Source of the DNA: Bacteroidota bacterium
GTDB taxonomy: Bacteria; Bacteroidota; Bacteroidia; Palsa-948
Length of the DNA stretch: 64,000 nucleotides
Assembly (NCBI GenBank): GCA_016195025.1
Contig: JACQAL010000077.1
Location: forward strand, 1 to 64,000
Direction of reading: 5' to 3'
This document shows positions 1 through 8,098 of the stretch, piece after piece. Position 1 is the first letter of the stretch; each line of letters starts with the position of its first letter. The translations under genes were made by a program, and so were the position numbers. Under the pieces are notes generated by a model. The model saw only the letters and a program-made list of their open reading frames with translations, was not told where the DNA came from and searched no databases.

Positions 1-60
1 CGTAAGGAAGTGTTCCGCCAACTACGTGGCGCAAACAACCCCACAGCCATACCTTGGTTG

Positions 61-206
61 CCAGACCCAGGCGAGGTTGGTTGCCCCGACTGCTTGGTCT
101 GGTGCCAGACTTCAGACTGGCGCCAATTGAATCTAACTGCACATTGGCGTCATTGGCGCAACAGCCGAAGGAATCCCTATCTTTAATGCGCCAACGAACG
201 CCAATA
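61..206. repeat. GC-rich nested hairpins at left edge
   Basis: This is a gene-free, GC-rich stretch unlike the AT-rich surroundings. CCAGACC at 61-67 pairs with GGTCTGG at 96-102. GCCAG at 104-108 pairs with CTGGC at 117-121. A longer imperfect arm at 143-160 (attggcgtcattggcgca) pairs with 187-205 across a 26-base loop. Several short inverted pairs next to small ORFs recall recombination sites of gene cassettes or palindromic repeats, but no integrase is present and no canonical core site was identified. Confidence 0.6.
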
Positions 207-295
207 TGCGGTCGTTAAATACAAGCTGCCCGCGCAACAGCCGGACAACTAAGTAATCGGCAGACAATGATAGCAGACAGACAAAATCATATAAC

Positions 296-610
296 ATGAA
301 AAATAAAATAGAAAAAATTATTCTTTCAATATGTATTATATGGCTTTTCATTAATGTAATTATATGGTCATTAAGTGGAACAGAGCCAATTCGTCATACT
401 CAAAAAAGCCGTTATTCGACTACTTATAAGTATGAAGAAAGACGCTATTTGTTTTATCCATTTACTCATTGTAAATTTTCAGATGAACTGGTTGATAAAA
501 ATTCCGAATATCATTCTTTATTGCAAGTTTATGATTTTACAGAATTTTTAGTTTATGGAATCAGTCCTTTAATATTATTTGGTGTATATAAATTAATTAC
601 TAATAAATAA
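296..610 (+). CDS. Small membrane protein, unknown function
   Basis: A 104-residue protein that I do not recognise. A hydrophobic segment lies at about residues 7-27 and a second at about 82-100. Between them is a polar, Tyr/Arg/Lys-rich loop of roughly 55 residues, so it is probably a two-pass membrane protein with a soluble loop. It lies 14 bp upstream of another small protein with a C-terminal membrane segment, and both sit between GC-rich hairpin regions, a layout typical of accessory DNA. Low GC and tRNA-like absence of any known motif prevent a functional call. Confidence 0.5.
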   Translation: MKNKIEKIILSICIIWLFINVIIWSLSGTEPIRHTQKSRYSTTYKYEERRYLFYPFTHCKFSDELVDKNSEYHSLLQVYDFTEFLVYGISPLILFGVYKLITNK

Positions 611-624
611 CTTTTTCATAGATA

Positions 625-1002
625 ATGATTCTATCATTTAGACAACTCTTTTCTCAACAGACAAGTTCTGATTTTGATAACTTAAATAAACTACTCGACC
701 ATCTTTCTCGACAACAAAAACAATGGGTTGAATATTCTGAACTAATGACAATAGTTCCCGAACAAGGACAGCTATTAAATTATATGCAAATCTTAGAAGG
801 GGACAAATTCGTTGAAGTAAAACATCAACTTGGGACAGGTGTTTATTATTGGGCGACACAGACTGGACGAAAACATATTTTAAATGGTGGCTACAAACGC
901 TCTGACAGTTTTTTAGAATGGGCAAAAAGCCCAGACAATTTATGGAAAATAATTTTATTTCTCGCTGGGACAGCATGGACAATTATTAAAATATGTAAAT
1001 AA
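625..1002 (+). CDS. Unknown small protein with C-terminal membrane anchor
   Basis: A 125-residue protein, not recognised. The first 100 residues are soluble and look helical, with a winged-helix-like flavour (a Q/E-rich helical region, then GTGVYYWATQTGRKHIL). The last 20 residues form a single hydrophobic segment followed by a basic end, so it is likely tail-anchored. It follows the preceding small membrane protein by 14 bp in the same direction and is probably co-expressed. An ORF of similar length on the opposite strand is judged a shadow because this reading has the more protein-like composition. No function is inferred. Confidence 0.5.
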   Translation: MILSFRQLFSQQTSSDFDNLNKLLDHLSRQQKQWVEYSELMTIVPEQGQLLNYMQILEGDKFVEVKHQLGTGVYYWATQTGRKHILNGGYKRSDSFLEWAKSPDNLWKIILFLAGTAWTIIKICK

Positions 1003-1077
1003 GAATCAGACAATAAATCAAATAATAGAAGGTGGCATCAATCGCAGACAGACAATTAAACAAAAGACAAATGCAGC

Positions 1078-1139
1078 GCGGGCAGCCAGTATAACAGCGG
1101 CTTGCTTCTATGCGGGCTGACGTGTCCGTTGGACACGTC
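1078..1139. repeat. Intergenic hairpin element
   Basis: A GC-rich segment between two genes. It contains a perfect 9-bp stem, gacgtgtcc (1119-1127) and ggacacgtc (1131-1139), with a 3-base loop. Upstream of it are the imperfectly related pieces gcgggcag and gcgggctg. It may act as a terminator-like structure or be the end of a cassette or mobile module; there is no T-run directly after the stem. Confidence 0.55.
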
Positions 1140-1160
1140 CGTTGTTTTATTTTATCTTTG
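1129..1160 (+). promoter_or_regulatory. Bacteroidota-type promoter (-33 TTG, -7 TATCTTTG)
   Basis: TATCTTTG at 1153-1160 matches the Bacteroidota -7 consensus TAnnTTTG. TTG at 1129-1131 lies 21 bases upstream, within the usual -33/-7 spacing. The predicted transcript starts just upstream of the VOC lipoprotein gene. The -33 element falls in the loop of the hairpin at 1119-1139. Confidence 0.55.
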
Positions 1161-1221
1161 TTCTCGCTGACGGCTTCGTGGCAAAAAAAACAACCATAAC
1201 AGTAAAAAGCAGAAACACAAA

Positions 1222-1854
1222 ATGAACAGAATAATAATAATAGGACTTACGCAAAAACAAAAAGCAATGCCACAAAAGCACAAAAGCACAAAAAAATACA
1301 CACCAAAGTTTAGTGGGATTTGGTGCTTTAGTGTTTTAGTGGCGAAACTGCGTAAGTCCTCAATAACAATATCAATTATAACAGTTCTTGCAAGTTGCAG
1401 CCCGACAACTAAAAAAACAAACAATATGGAAGACAAAAAAAATAAAACAGACAACCCAACTTTATCTGTTGACACAACACCCAAGGTGACAGGAATTGGC
1501 GGCATTTTCTTTTATTCAGATAACCTGAAGGAAACGAAAGAATGGTATACCAAAAATTTAGGGATTAAAATAAATGATTGGGGTTCGTCAAGTTTTGAAT
1601 CCAGAAACATTAACAAACCGGAAGATACAAATTCTCTTCAATGGAAACCTTTCAAAAAAGGAGATGAATATTTTTCCCCATCCAAAAAAGATTTTATGAT
1701 TAATTACACAGTTCAGAATATGGAAGCGCTTGTGAACAAACTCAAAGAAAACGGAGTAACCATATTGGACAGCATTGCGACTTATGACTATGGAAAATTT
1801 GTTCACATAATGGACGCAGAAGGCAACAAGATTGAACTATGGGAGCCCCGTTGA
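1222..1854 (+). CDS. VOC-family (glyoxalase/bleomycin-resistance fold) lipoprotein with an inserted element
   Basis: The C-terminal 120 residues are a single vicinal-oxygen-chelate module: it opens with GIGGIFFYSDNLKETKEWY, and the end FVHIMDAEGNKIELWEP carries the usual metal-ligand Glu before a Trp-Glu-Pro. The N-terminus MNRIIII plus ITISIITVLASCSP reads as a lipoprotein signal peptide, but residues 8-46 between these halves are encoded by a 119-bp palindromic element. The frame stays open, yet the exported form may be impaired; initiation at the internal Met before EDKKNKTDN would give a cytosolic protein. Substrate unknown. The domain call is firm; the present N-terminus is uncertain. 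Confidence 0.7.
   Translation: MNRIIIIGLTQKQKAMPQKHKSTKKYTPKFSGIWCFSVLVAKLRKSSITISIITVLASCSPTTKKTNNMEDKKNKTDNPTLSVDTTPKVTGIGGIFFYSDNLKETKEWYTKNLGIKINDWGSSSFESRNINKPEDTNSLQWKPFKKGDEYFSPSKKDFMINYTVQNMEALVNKLKENGVTILDSIATYDYGKFVHIMDAEGNKIELWEPR
1242..1360. mobile_element. 119-bp palindromic element inside the VOC gene
   Basis: The ends are perfect 12-bp inverted repeats, aggacttacgca (1242-1253) and tgcgtaagtcct (1349-1360). The interior arms are also imperfectly complementary: gccacaaaagcacaaaagcac pairs loosely with the gtgctttagtgttttagtggc side. It has no coding capacity of its own. The flanks share only AAT-rich sequence, so a target duplication could not be fixed with confidence. Confidence 0.75.
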
Positions 1855-1973
1855 CTGAGAAGTTCGCAACCCTTCATCACTGTTCATCGGTCGGACTTGG
1901 AATTTATTTGTCATTTGGAATTTGTTTTTTGTATTTTGGAATTTTCGGAAAGCAGAATGCTTTCAGTATACAG

Positions 1974-2148
1974 TAACAGTTGGTAGTGTATCAGTTTGGC
2001 TGTTCTCTGTGTTCTTTGCGTTGTATTTTCTCTGCGCTCTTGCGTTAAATTGTATTTTAACAGCCGTTCACGCAGAGTACGCAAAGAAACAGCCCGCAGA
2101 GTACGCAAAGAAAATTCCAAGAGGAAACTGAGACACTACCTAACAGTT
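1974..2148. mobile_element. MITE with 16-bp terminal repeats and 8-bp target duplication
   Basis: The termini are ggtagtgtatcagttt (1982-1997) and aaactgagacactacc (2125-2140), complementary at 15 of 16 positions. They are flanked on both sides by the identical octamer TAACAGTT (1974-1981 and 2141-2148), a target-site duplication. Inside, the 19-mer beginning cgcagagtacgcaaag occurs twice (2071-2089, 2095-2113), with an inverted partner around 2003-2021. No transposase is encoded, so it is a non-autonomous element. An 8-bp duplication fits several IS families, including IS1595; the parent is not identified. Confidence 0.85.
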
Positions 2149-2179
2149 AACCGCTGCGGACTCATTATTCTTTTTTTTC

Positions 2180-2187
2180 TATCTTTG
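2180..2187 (+). promoter_or_regulatory. -7 element TATCTTTG upstream of the envelope-protein gene
   Basis: Matches TAnnTTTG and lies 11 bases upstream of the ATG at 2199, implying a very short leader. No clear -33 TTG was found at the usual distance. Confidence 0.45.
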
Positions 2188-2198
2188 AAAATTATTCC

Positions 2199-4394
2199 AT
2201 GAAACTACTTTCAGCAATTTTATTTTTCTTCCTCATCGCAGCGCATTCTTATTCACAGGAAGCAAACCCCTATGGAATTTTTTCAAGCAAGGAGGCGAAA
2301 AAAATTCTGAAGAGAGCAAGAAAGGATACTGACTTCGGCAATTTCAAAGACGCAGAAGATAAATATGTTCAACTTGTAAAATCAGATTCCGCCAATGCAG
2401 TTTACAACTATGAACTCGCGGTTATACTCTACAATAATTTCGACCAGATAAAATCCATTCCTTATTTCGAGCGCGCCATAAAATATTCGAAAGACACCAT
2501 TGGCGAAGCGTTTTATTTTCTTGCATCGTCCTATCATCTTGCCAAAAATTTTGACAGCGCAGAAAAAAACTACAGGCAATATCTTTCGCTGGTTGCAAAG
2601 CACGGAACCACTCTTTGGCCCGATGAAGAAGGCGAATTAAGAAATGAACTTCTTCATAAAATAGAAATGTGCGATAATGGCAGAAAACTTGTAAAAACTC
2701 CGGTAGAAAAAATTACTATTCATGGAAAGACACATTCCTTTCAGATTGTAAATGCGGGAAAAAACATTAATACCAATTTTGACGATTACGATGCCGTGCT
2801 TACTTCCGATGATTCATTGATGTATTTCACTTCGCGCAGAGAAGGAACCACAGGCGGAAAAGTGGATTGGGATGATAAATACTTTGAAGATATTTATGTA
2901 TCGTCAAAACAAAATGATGCATGGTCATTGGCATCCAACCTTGGCGCTCCAATAAATTCAGATAAACACGAAGCGGTAATCAGTGCTTCTGCCGACAAAA
3001 AGACAATTTATTTTTATAAAGGCGTGAAGCAGGGAACATTTTATTACAGCGTTAAAAAAAATAATAATGAATGGTCGAACCCGGAAATCCTGAATGAGAA
3101 ATCAGATTTGAATACCAAAGCATGGGAAACAAGTTTTTTCGGATTCACGCTTGCGAACAATGAATTGTATGTGGTGAGCGACAGGGCAGGAGGCAAAGGC
3201 GGAAGAGATATTTATCTTTCAAAACGGCAAACCGATGGAACCTGGGGACCGTTAACAAATATTGGCGAGCCCATCAATTCTGAATTTGACGAAGATGCTC
3301 CGTTCCTCACTTCCGATGGAAAGACAATGTATTTTGCTTCTTCGGGACATAACAGCATGGGCGGCTTTGATATTTTTAAATCGGAACGCAATGGAGATAA
3401 ATGGTCGGAGCCGGTGAATCTGGGAGCGCCCATTAATACTCCGGGCGAAGATATTTTTTTCACCATCGCAAATAAATCTGACCGCGCGTTTTATTCTTCC
3501 AATGATAATAAGCCGGGCGGAACCTGCGATATGGATATTTACATGATTGATTTATGCGATGACATTCCCACCACTACTATCAGCGGTCTTGCTATGGGAA
3601 TTTCAAAAGGAATAGTGGTGGTGTCTGATAAAGCAACGGGAAAGGAAGTTCATTCTTTTGAAATTAAGGACGGAAAATATTCCGGCACCATTGAGCATGG
3701 AAAAAATTATTTATTCACGCTGAAAACCGAAGGGCTTGAACCGGCACCGGTGGAAGTTTATATTCCCAGGCAATGCAAGCGCTATGATGTATACCAGGAA
3801 CTTAATTTTACCAAAGCAGGCGAACCTTTGGCGGTGAAGAATGCTTTCTTCGATATAAAAACTCAGGCAAACGGAATGAACTATTCCGAATTTCTTGCCA
3901 AAGCCGACAAAAGCAAATTATCCGGCTACAGCGAAGCCACTGTGAACACTCACCCCATGATGATTGTAATGGTTGATACAATTAAAAAAGTAACCGCTAC
4001 AAAAGACACTGCTACCGGAAAAATGAAAATTGATACCGCCACTTCCATTAAAACAACCATTGCATTTAACAATGTGCTTTTTGATTTCAATAAATCAAAT
4101 CTGAAAAAAGAATTTATGCCTGAACTCGACAAAGCGGTTGCGCTTCTGAAAAAAAATTATCCGCAAGTAAAATTTGAAGTGGCAGGTCATACTGATTCCA
4201 AAGGCACTGAAAAATATAATTTGAATCTCTCCAAACGCAGGGCAGATGCTGTTGTAAATTATCTTGCTTCGAAAGGAATCAGCCGCAGCAGGATGAAAGT
4301 AGCAGGTTACGGTGCCACCAAACCCATCGCATCAAATTCCACCGAAGAAGGAATGGCGAAAAACCGAAGGACTGAGATTGTAATTATCCAGTAG
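2199..4394 (+). CDS. TPR / PD40 beta-propeller / OmpA-domain envelope protein (PorE-like architecture)
   Basis: A 731-residue exported protein. A signal peptide ends at about residue 20 (AAHSYSQ). TPR-like helices follow to about 170, then a PD40-type propeller at about 195-450 with repeated LTSDG.TMYFASS blades, a carboxypeptidase-regulatory-like beta domain at about 455-540, and an OmpA C-terminal peptidoglycan-binding domain at about 620-731 (FDFNKSNLK, GHTDSKGTEKYNLNLSKRRA, AKNRRTEIVI). This order matches PorE, the T9SS component that contacts peptidoglycan, but the family has many paralogues and this copy lacks the lipobox Cys expected of PorE. Its role is therefore anchoring something, perhaps a secretion complex, to the cell wall. 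It stands alone with its own -7 element. Confidence 0.85.
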   Translation: MKLLSAILFFFLIAAHSYSQEANPYGIFSSKEAKKILKRARKDTDFGNFKDAEDKYVQLVKSDSANAVYNYELAVILYNNFDQIKSIPYFERAIKYSKDTIGEAFYFLASSYHLAKNFDSAEKNYRQYLSLVAKHGTTLWPDEEGELRNELLHKIEMCDNGRKLVKTPVEKITIHGKTHSFQIVNAGKNINTNFDDYDAVLTSDDSLMYFTSRREGTTGGKVDWDDKYFEDIYVSSKQNDAWSLASNLGAPINSDKHEAVISASADKKTIYFYKGVKQGTFYYSVKKNNNEWSNPEILNEKSDLNTKAWETSFFGFTLANNELYVVSDRAGGKGGRDIYLSKRQTDGTWGPLTNIGEPINSEFDEDAPFLTSDGKTMYFASSGHNSMGGFDIFKSERNGDKWSEPVNLGAPINTPGEDIFFTIANKSDRAFYSSNDNKPGGTCDMDIYMIDLCDDIPTTTISGLAMGISKGIVVVSDKATGKEVHSFEIKDGKYSGTIEHGKNYLFTLKTEGLEPAPVEVYIPRQCKRYDVYQELNFTKAGEPLAVKNAFFDIKTQANGMNYSEFLAKADKSKLSGYSEATVNTHPMMIVMVDTIKKVTATKDTATGKMKIDTATSIKTTIAFNNVLFDFNKSNLKKEFMPELDKAVALLKKNYPQVKFEVAGHTDSKGTEKYNLNLSKRRADAVVNYLASKGISRSRMKVAGYGATKPIASNSTEEGMAKNRRTEIVIIQ

Positions 4395-4401
4395 GAAAAA
4401 A

Positions 4402-4772
4402 TAACATACCAAACGTATAAGCCGGATTCTGTTCGCTATGATTTCTCATAACGCCCCTATCATTTATCTATGCTGCCTACCAGCAGATTTTCCATTGAAG
4501 GAAGACGAGCAATCGTCTGCTATTCGGCATTGCAACTCCTGAGGTTTGCCTTCAATTACAACATTGCTGTTGAAAAAGCGTGAGCTCTTACCTCACGATT
4601 TCACCCTTGCTCCTGCGGTAAACGCTGAGCGGTTTAGTTTCTGCGGCACTTTCTGTATTCTGAATTGCTTCGGAATTCTCCTGAACTAAATCAGGACAAG
4701 ATGCTCTCTGTTGTCCGGACTTTCCTCCCTGCACAATAAATATGCAGAGCGATAGAGCGGTTTGGTATGTTA
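4402..4772 (-). ncRNA. rnpB: RNase P RNA (bacterial type A)
   Basis: Read on the minus strand, the sequence has the universal 5' core GGAGGAAAGTCCGGAC followed by ACAGAGAGCA, then GCAAGGGTGAAA and GGTAAGAGC, a 3' core GGTAGGCAGCATAGAT, and the closing AGAATCCGGCTTA. The ends pair: taacataccaaac at 4402-4414 is complementary to 4760-4772, forming helix P1. This is the catalytic RNA that matures tRNA 5' ends. A small plus-strand ORF overlapping its 5' part is spurious. Confidence 0.95.
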
Positions 4773-4825
4773 AAGAACTTCATGCTGATGAATGTCAGCA
4801 TCTCTACAAAGATACGGATAAATGT

Positions 4826-5332
4826 TTAACTAATTTCTACTACAATAGCGCCAGCGCCATATTTTTTATAAGGAGCATCGTACTGTTTTGCGCGCTCATA
4901 TTTTTTCAGCGTGCGGATAATTTCCTGCTTCAGTGTTCCTTTTCCAACTCCGTGAATGAAAATTATTTTTTTGATTCGATGTGCAATTGCAGCATCCATG
5001 CATTTTCTGAAATAGTTTAGTTGATAAAGAAGTTTTTCATAGTCGGTTTTTAAATTTTCGGTTTCGTTTCTTAAATGCAAATCAACCTCCCATGCTTCAT
5101 TGCTCAAAAGTTTTGGCGGACTTACCTTCTTTTCTTCTTTCTCATCAATCTTTCTTTCATCTATTTTGTAAATAGATTCATCTGCCAGCGGAACAATTTC
5201 ATCTATGGAAACGGAAACTTCAAAACCATCTTCATTCGTTACCAGCACCCGGAAGTTGCTGAGAATGTTTGTGATTATCCCACTGCTTTTGTCATTCAGA
5301 AAAGAAACTTTATCTCCTATATTAAATTTCAT
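4826..5332 (-). CDS. Smr-domain protein, short DUF2027-type
   Basis: A 168-residue protein. Residues 1-50 resemble the N-terminal beta domain of the Bacteroidota DUF2027 proteins (MKFNIGDKVSFLNDKSSGII). An acidic/basic linker with EEKKVS follows, then a C-terminal Smr domain at about 85-168 with VDLHL and the core HGVGKGTLK, associated in related proteins with nuclease activity on branched DNA or RNA. The usual family members are about twice as long, so the middle domain is missing here. The start overlaps the end of comEC by 11 bp, indicating translational coupling. Its position as last gene of the minus-strand run before rnpB suggests operon membership. Confidence 0.8.
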   Translation of the reverse strand: MKFNIGDKVSFLNDKSSGIITNILSNFRVLVTNEDGFEVSVSIDEIVPLADESIYKIDERKIDEKEEKKVSPPKLLSNEAWEVDLHLRNETENLKTDYEKLLYQLNYFRKCMDAAIAHRIKKIIFIHGVGKGTLKQEIIRTLKKYERAKQYDAPYKKYGAGAIVVEIS

Positions 5333-7442
5333 GATTTAGGTTTTCAATATACGCTCCGTTATCTATTACAGAATAGAAATCAATGTTTAATTCTTCACAT
5401 TCTTTTTTCCATTTTTTATTTTTCCATTCCGAATTGGAAGAATCAACAATTATTTTTTTAAAGGTGAATTGCTTTTGCAAATCTTTGATTCGGACTTTTG
5501 CATTTTTAGAAAGGATAAGATAATCTACTTGCAGTTTTTGTTTTAATTCATTTTTAAAATAAGGCAGGGAATCAATCACAACAATTTTTTTAGAATCAAA
5601 CTGCATGAAATTATTGTTCATGAAAAATTTTTCTGTATTGTAATTTGCTTTTTCATTCGTTTCAATAAATTTCATATTCTCCATTCCCATATCATCCCAA
5701 TTATGCTTCACATGAAATTTTACCGCACTTTGATTATACATAAACTTGGAATTCGATATGAAAACATTTTGCTTTCCTGAAATAAAATCATAAGCCGGTG
5801 TTTTCGGAATATTATATACAATAAATTTCTTCTGATTTCTCTCGCGGTAGTTTTCATAAACCTGTAGGAAAAGAATCAGAATTAAAATTCCCAAAGCAGG
5901 ATAAATAAATCGTTGGCGCTTTTGAAAAAGGAAAATCAAAATGCAGATAATCAGAAAATAAATCAGCCATGTTTCCAGAATGGAAATTGAAATTCCTTGC
6001 AGCAGCGAGCCGGGAGTTTTTTCCGTGAGGCGAACCGATTCATTCAGCAGCCAGACAATCCATGAAAATATTTTAGAACAGAAAATTCCAACCACTGCAA
6101 TTTTTCCAACGGCTAAAACAAAGAGTCCATAAACAAGAATCACAGTTGAAATAGGAATCACAATCATATTTGAAAACAAAAAATAATTCGGGAACTGATG
6201 GAAATAAAGCAAGCCAAGCGGAAAAGTTACAACCTGCGCAGCAATAGAAACTGAAATCAAAACCCAAATGTGATTCAATAGCCAATTGGTGGGTTGCCAT
6301 TTTTCATAGAGCCACGGCTGCACGGCAACGATTCCGAGAACTGCCAAATATGAAAGTTGAAATCCAACTTCCATAATTAAATATGGATTCCAAAGCAGTA
6401 ACGCGAAACATGAAACCGCAAGAGTGTTGAAAATATTTGTATCGTATTTCCATCCTTTCGCAATAATAATTAAACTGAACATGGCGGCAGAGCGAAGAAC
6501 TGATGGCGACATTCCGGTGAGAATGGAATAAAACCAAACAATAAAAAGCAAAAGAAAAATTTTAATCGGCTTTCCGAATTTTATTTTATCGAGAAAGAGC
6601 AAAAGAAAATTTGCAACAATGAAAATAATTCCCACATGCAAACCGGAAACAGAAAGTACATGCAATGCACCGCTGCTTGCATATGCGTTGATTAAATCCT
6701 GGTCGAGTTTATCGGTGTAGCCAAGCACCAGCGCAGAGCCAACTGCGTATTCATCGCCTGTAATTTTATTCTCGCGAAAAATATTCAGTAAATATTCTCT
6801 GAGATTATACGATGCGCTGAGAATTGGATTGCCTTCATTTCTTCTTATCAATTTCCAATTTTCAGATGGAATGTATGCCTGCTGATAAATAGTATGGAAG
6901 GAAAGGAATAATTTATAATTGAACTCCGATGGATTTTGTGGCGGACGAATCTCGGTGAAGTTTGTTTTCATTACCACGCAATCTCCGTAGCGTAATTGTT
7001 TTGAGGAAGAATCTTTTTTGAAGTAACACATTGCTTTCCCTGAAACGCCATTCCACTTTCCATTTTTTCTTTCCGCAAGAATCTGCATGACTATTTTATA
7101 TGACTTTTCTTTTTCTAAATACAGCTCGTTGCATTTTGCATAAATCAAATCGGGATTTTCAATTTTGATGAAATGATTTGCACTGTATTTTTCCGTATGA
7201 AGGTTTGTCAGTTGAAAACCGTTCAGGAAAAGGATTGCAAATACAAGCGTACCGAAAATCCAGGAATAAGAATAGGAAACATTTAACTTTTTAATGAAGA
7301 CAAAAAAAATAATCAAAAAGAAAATTCCAAGAATGATGTAATTAAAGAATTCAAATTGTAATCCCGAATAAACTGCTGTGAGAATTCCTCCGAGAAAAGG
7401 AAGCAGCAATCGGAGAAAAGGCATTTGGCTCCATATATTCAT
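5322..7442 (-). CDS. comEC: ComEC/Rec2-family DNA-uptake channel protein
   Basis: A 706-residue multi-pass inner-membrane protein. N-terminal membrane segments are followed by a DUF4131-like soluble domain (about 60-200). The competence domain has the signature SSGALHVLSVSGLHVG near residue 240 and about eight later membrane helices to about 530. The C-terminal 170 residues are a reduced metallo-beta-lactamase-like remnant without the HxHxDH motif, as is common in Bacteroidota. In naturally competent bacteria this channel carries single-stranded DNA into the cytoplasm. Its ATG overlaps the stop of the PLP-homeostasis gene (ATGA), and its 3' end overlaps the Smr gene, so the three are probably cotranscribed. 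Confidence 0.9.
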   Translation of the reverse strand: MNIWSQMPFLRLLLPFLGGILTAVYSGLQFEFFNYIILGIFFLIIFFVFIKKLNVSYSYSWIFGTLVFAILFLNGFQLTNLHTEKYSANHFIKIENPDLIYAKCNELYLEKEKSYKIVMQILAERKNGKWNGVSGKAMCYFKKDSSSKQLRYGDCVVMKTNFTEIRPPQNPSEFNYKLFLSFHTIYQQAYIPSENWKLIRRNEGNPILSASYNLREYLLNIFRENKITGDEYAVGSALVLGYTDKLDQDLINAYASSGALHVLSVSGLHVGIIFIVANFLLLFLDKIKFGKPIKIFLLLFIVWFYSILTGMSPSVLRSAAMFSLIIIAKGWKYDTNIFNTLAVSCFALLLWNPYLIMEVGFQLSYLAVLGIVAVQPWLYEKWQPTNWLLNHIWVLISVSIAAQVVTFPLGLLYFHQFPNYFLFSNMIVIPISTVILVYGLFVLAVGKIAVVGIFCSKIFSWIVWLLNESVRLTEKTPGSLLQGISISILETWLIYFLIICILIFLFQKRQRFIYPALGILILILFLQVYENYRERNQKKFIVYNIPKTPAYDFISGKQNVFISNSKFMYNQSAVKFHVKHNWDDMGMENMKFIETNEKANYNTEKFFMNNNFMQFDSKKIVVIDSLPYFKNELKQKLQVDYLILSKNAKVRIKDLQKQFTFKKIIVDSSNSEWKNKKWKKECEELNIDFYSVIDNGAYIENLNHEI

Positions 7443-8092
7443 TTTCTTTCTCCAAAGATTAGTGAGCCCACACGAATTAAATTACTTCCTTCTTCAATTG
7501 CAATTTTATAATCTGAACTCATGCCCATTGAAAGGGTTTCTAGTTTTGAGTTTCTGGTTTTGAGTTTGTCGAAAAATAGTTTTAGCGATTGGAACTCTTT
7601 TCTTATTTGATTTTCATTTTCCGTAAGCGTTGCCATTCCCATTAATCCTGCTATGCGAATATTTTTCATTTCTGAAAATTCTTTTGAGTTCAGTATTTCT
7701 TCGGCTTCTTCAAAACTTAATCCGAATTTTGTTTCTTCCTGCGCAATGTGAATTTGAAGAAGACAATCAATCACCCGATTTATTTTTTCAGCACATTTAT
7801 TTATTTCACACAGAAGTTTTATGCTGTCAACCGAATGAATCATGCTTACAAAGGGCGTGATGTATTTTACTTTGTTTGTTTGTAAATGTCCGATTAAATG
7901 CCATTCAATATCTTTCGGAAGGTCATAGTATTTCGGAGTGAGTTCCTGAACGCGGTTCTCTCCGAAAATTTTATGTCCGGCATTATATGCTTCAAGAATT
8001 TTTTCTGCCGGAAGTGTTTTTGTAACCGCAACTAATTTTACATGCGAAGGGATTTCGCTTTTTATTTTCTGTAAATTTTCCAGAACAGGCAT
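7439..8092 (-). CDS. yggS: PLP homeostasis protein, YggS/PROSC family
   Basis: A 217-residue single-domain TIM-barrel protein that binds pyridoxal 5'-phosphate and buffers its level. The PLP-binding Lys is in KLVAVTKTLP near the N-terminus; other family marks are GENRVQE, WHLIGHLQTNK, SVDS and LSMGMSSDY. The length is slightly shorter than the 225-235 usual in the family. It follows the DUF1015 gene by 6 bp and overlaps comEC by 4 bp, so it is an internal operon gene. Confidence 0.92.
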   Translation of the reverse strand: MPVLENLQKIKSEIPSHVKLVAVTKTLPAEKILEAYNAGHKIFGENRVQELTPKYYDLPKDIEWHLIGHLQTNKVKYITPFVSMIHSVDSIKLLCEINKCAEKINRVIDCLLQIHIAQEETKFGLSFEEAEEILNSKEFSEMKNIRIAGLMGMATLTENENQIRKEFQSLKLFFDKLKTRNSKLETLSMGMSSDYKIAIEEGSNLIRVGSLIFGERK

Positions 8093-8098
8093 TTGAAT

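Noticed and set aside
638-982. Minus-strand 114-codon frame
   Set aside because: Overlaps the plus-strand small gene, which has more protein-like composition and a clear membrane anchor.
4742-5020. Plus-strand 92-codon frame
   Set aside because: It begins within rnpB and lies antisense to the Smr gene.
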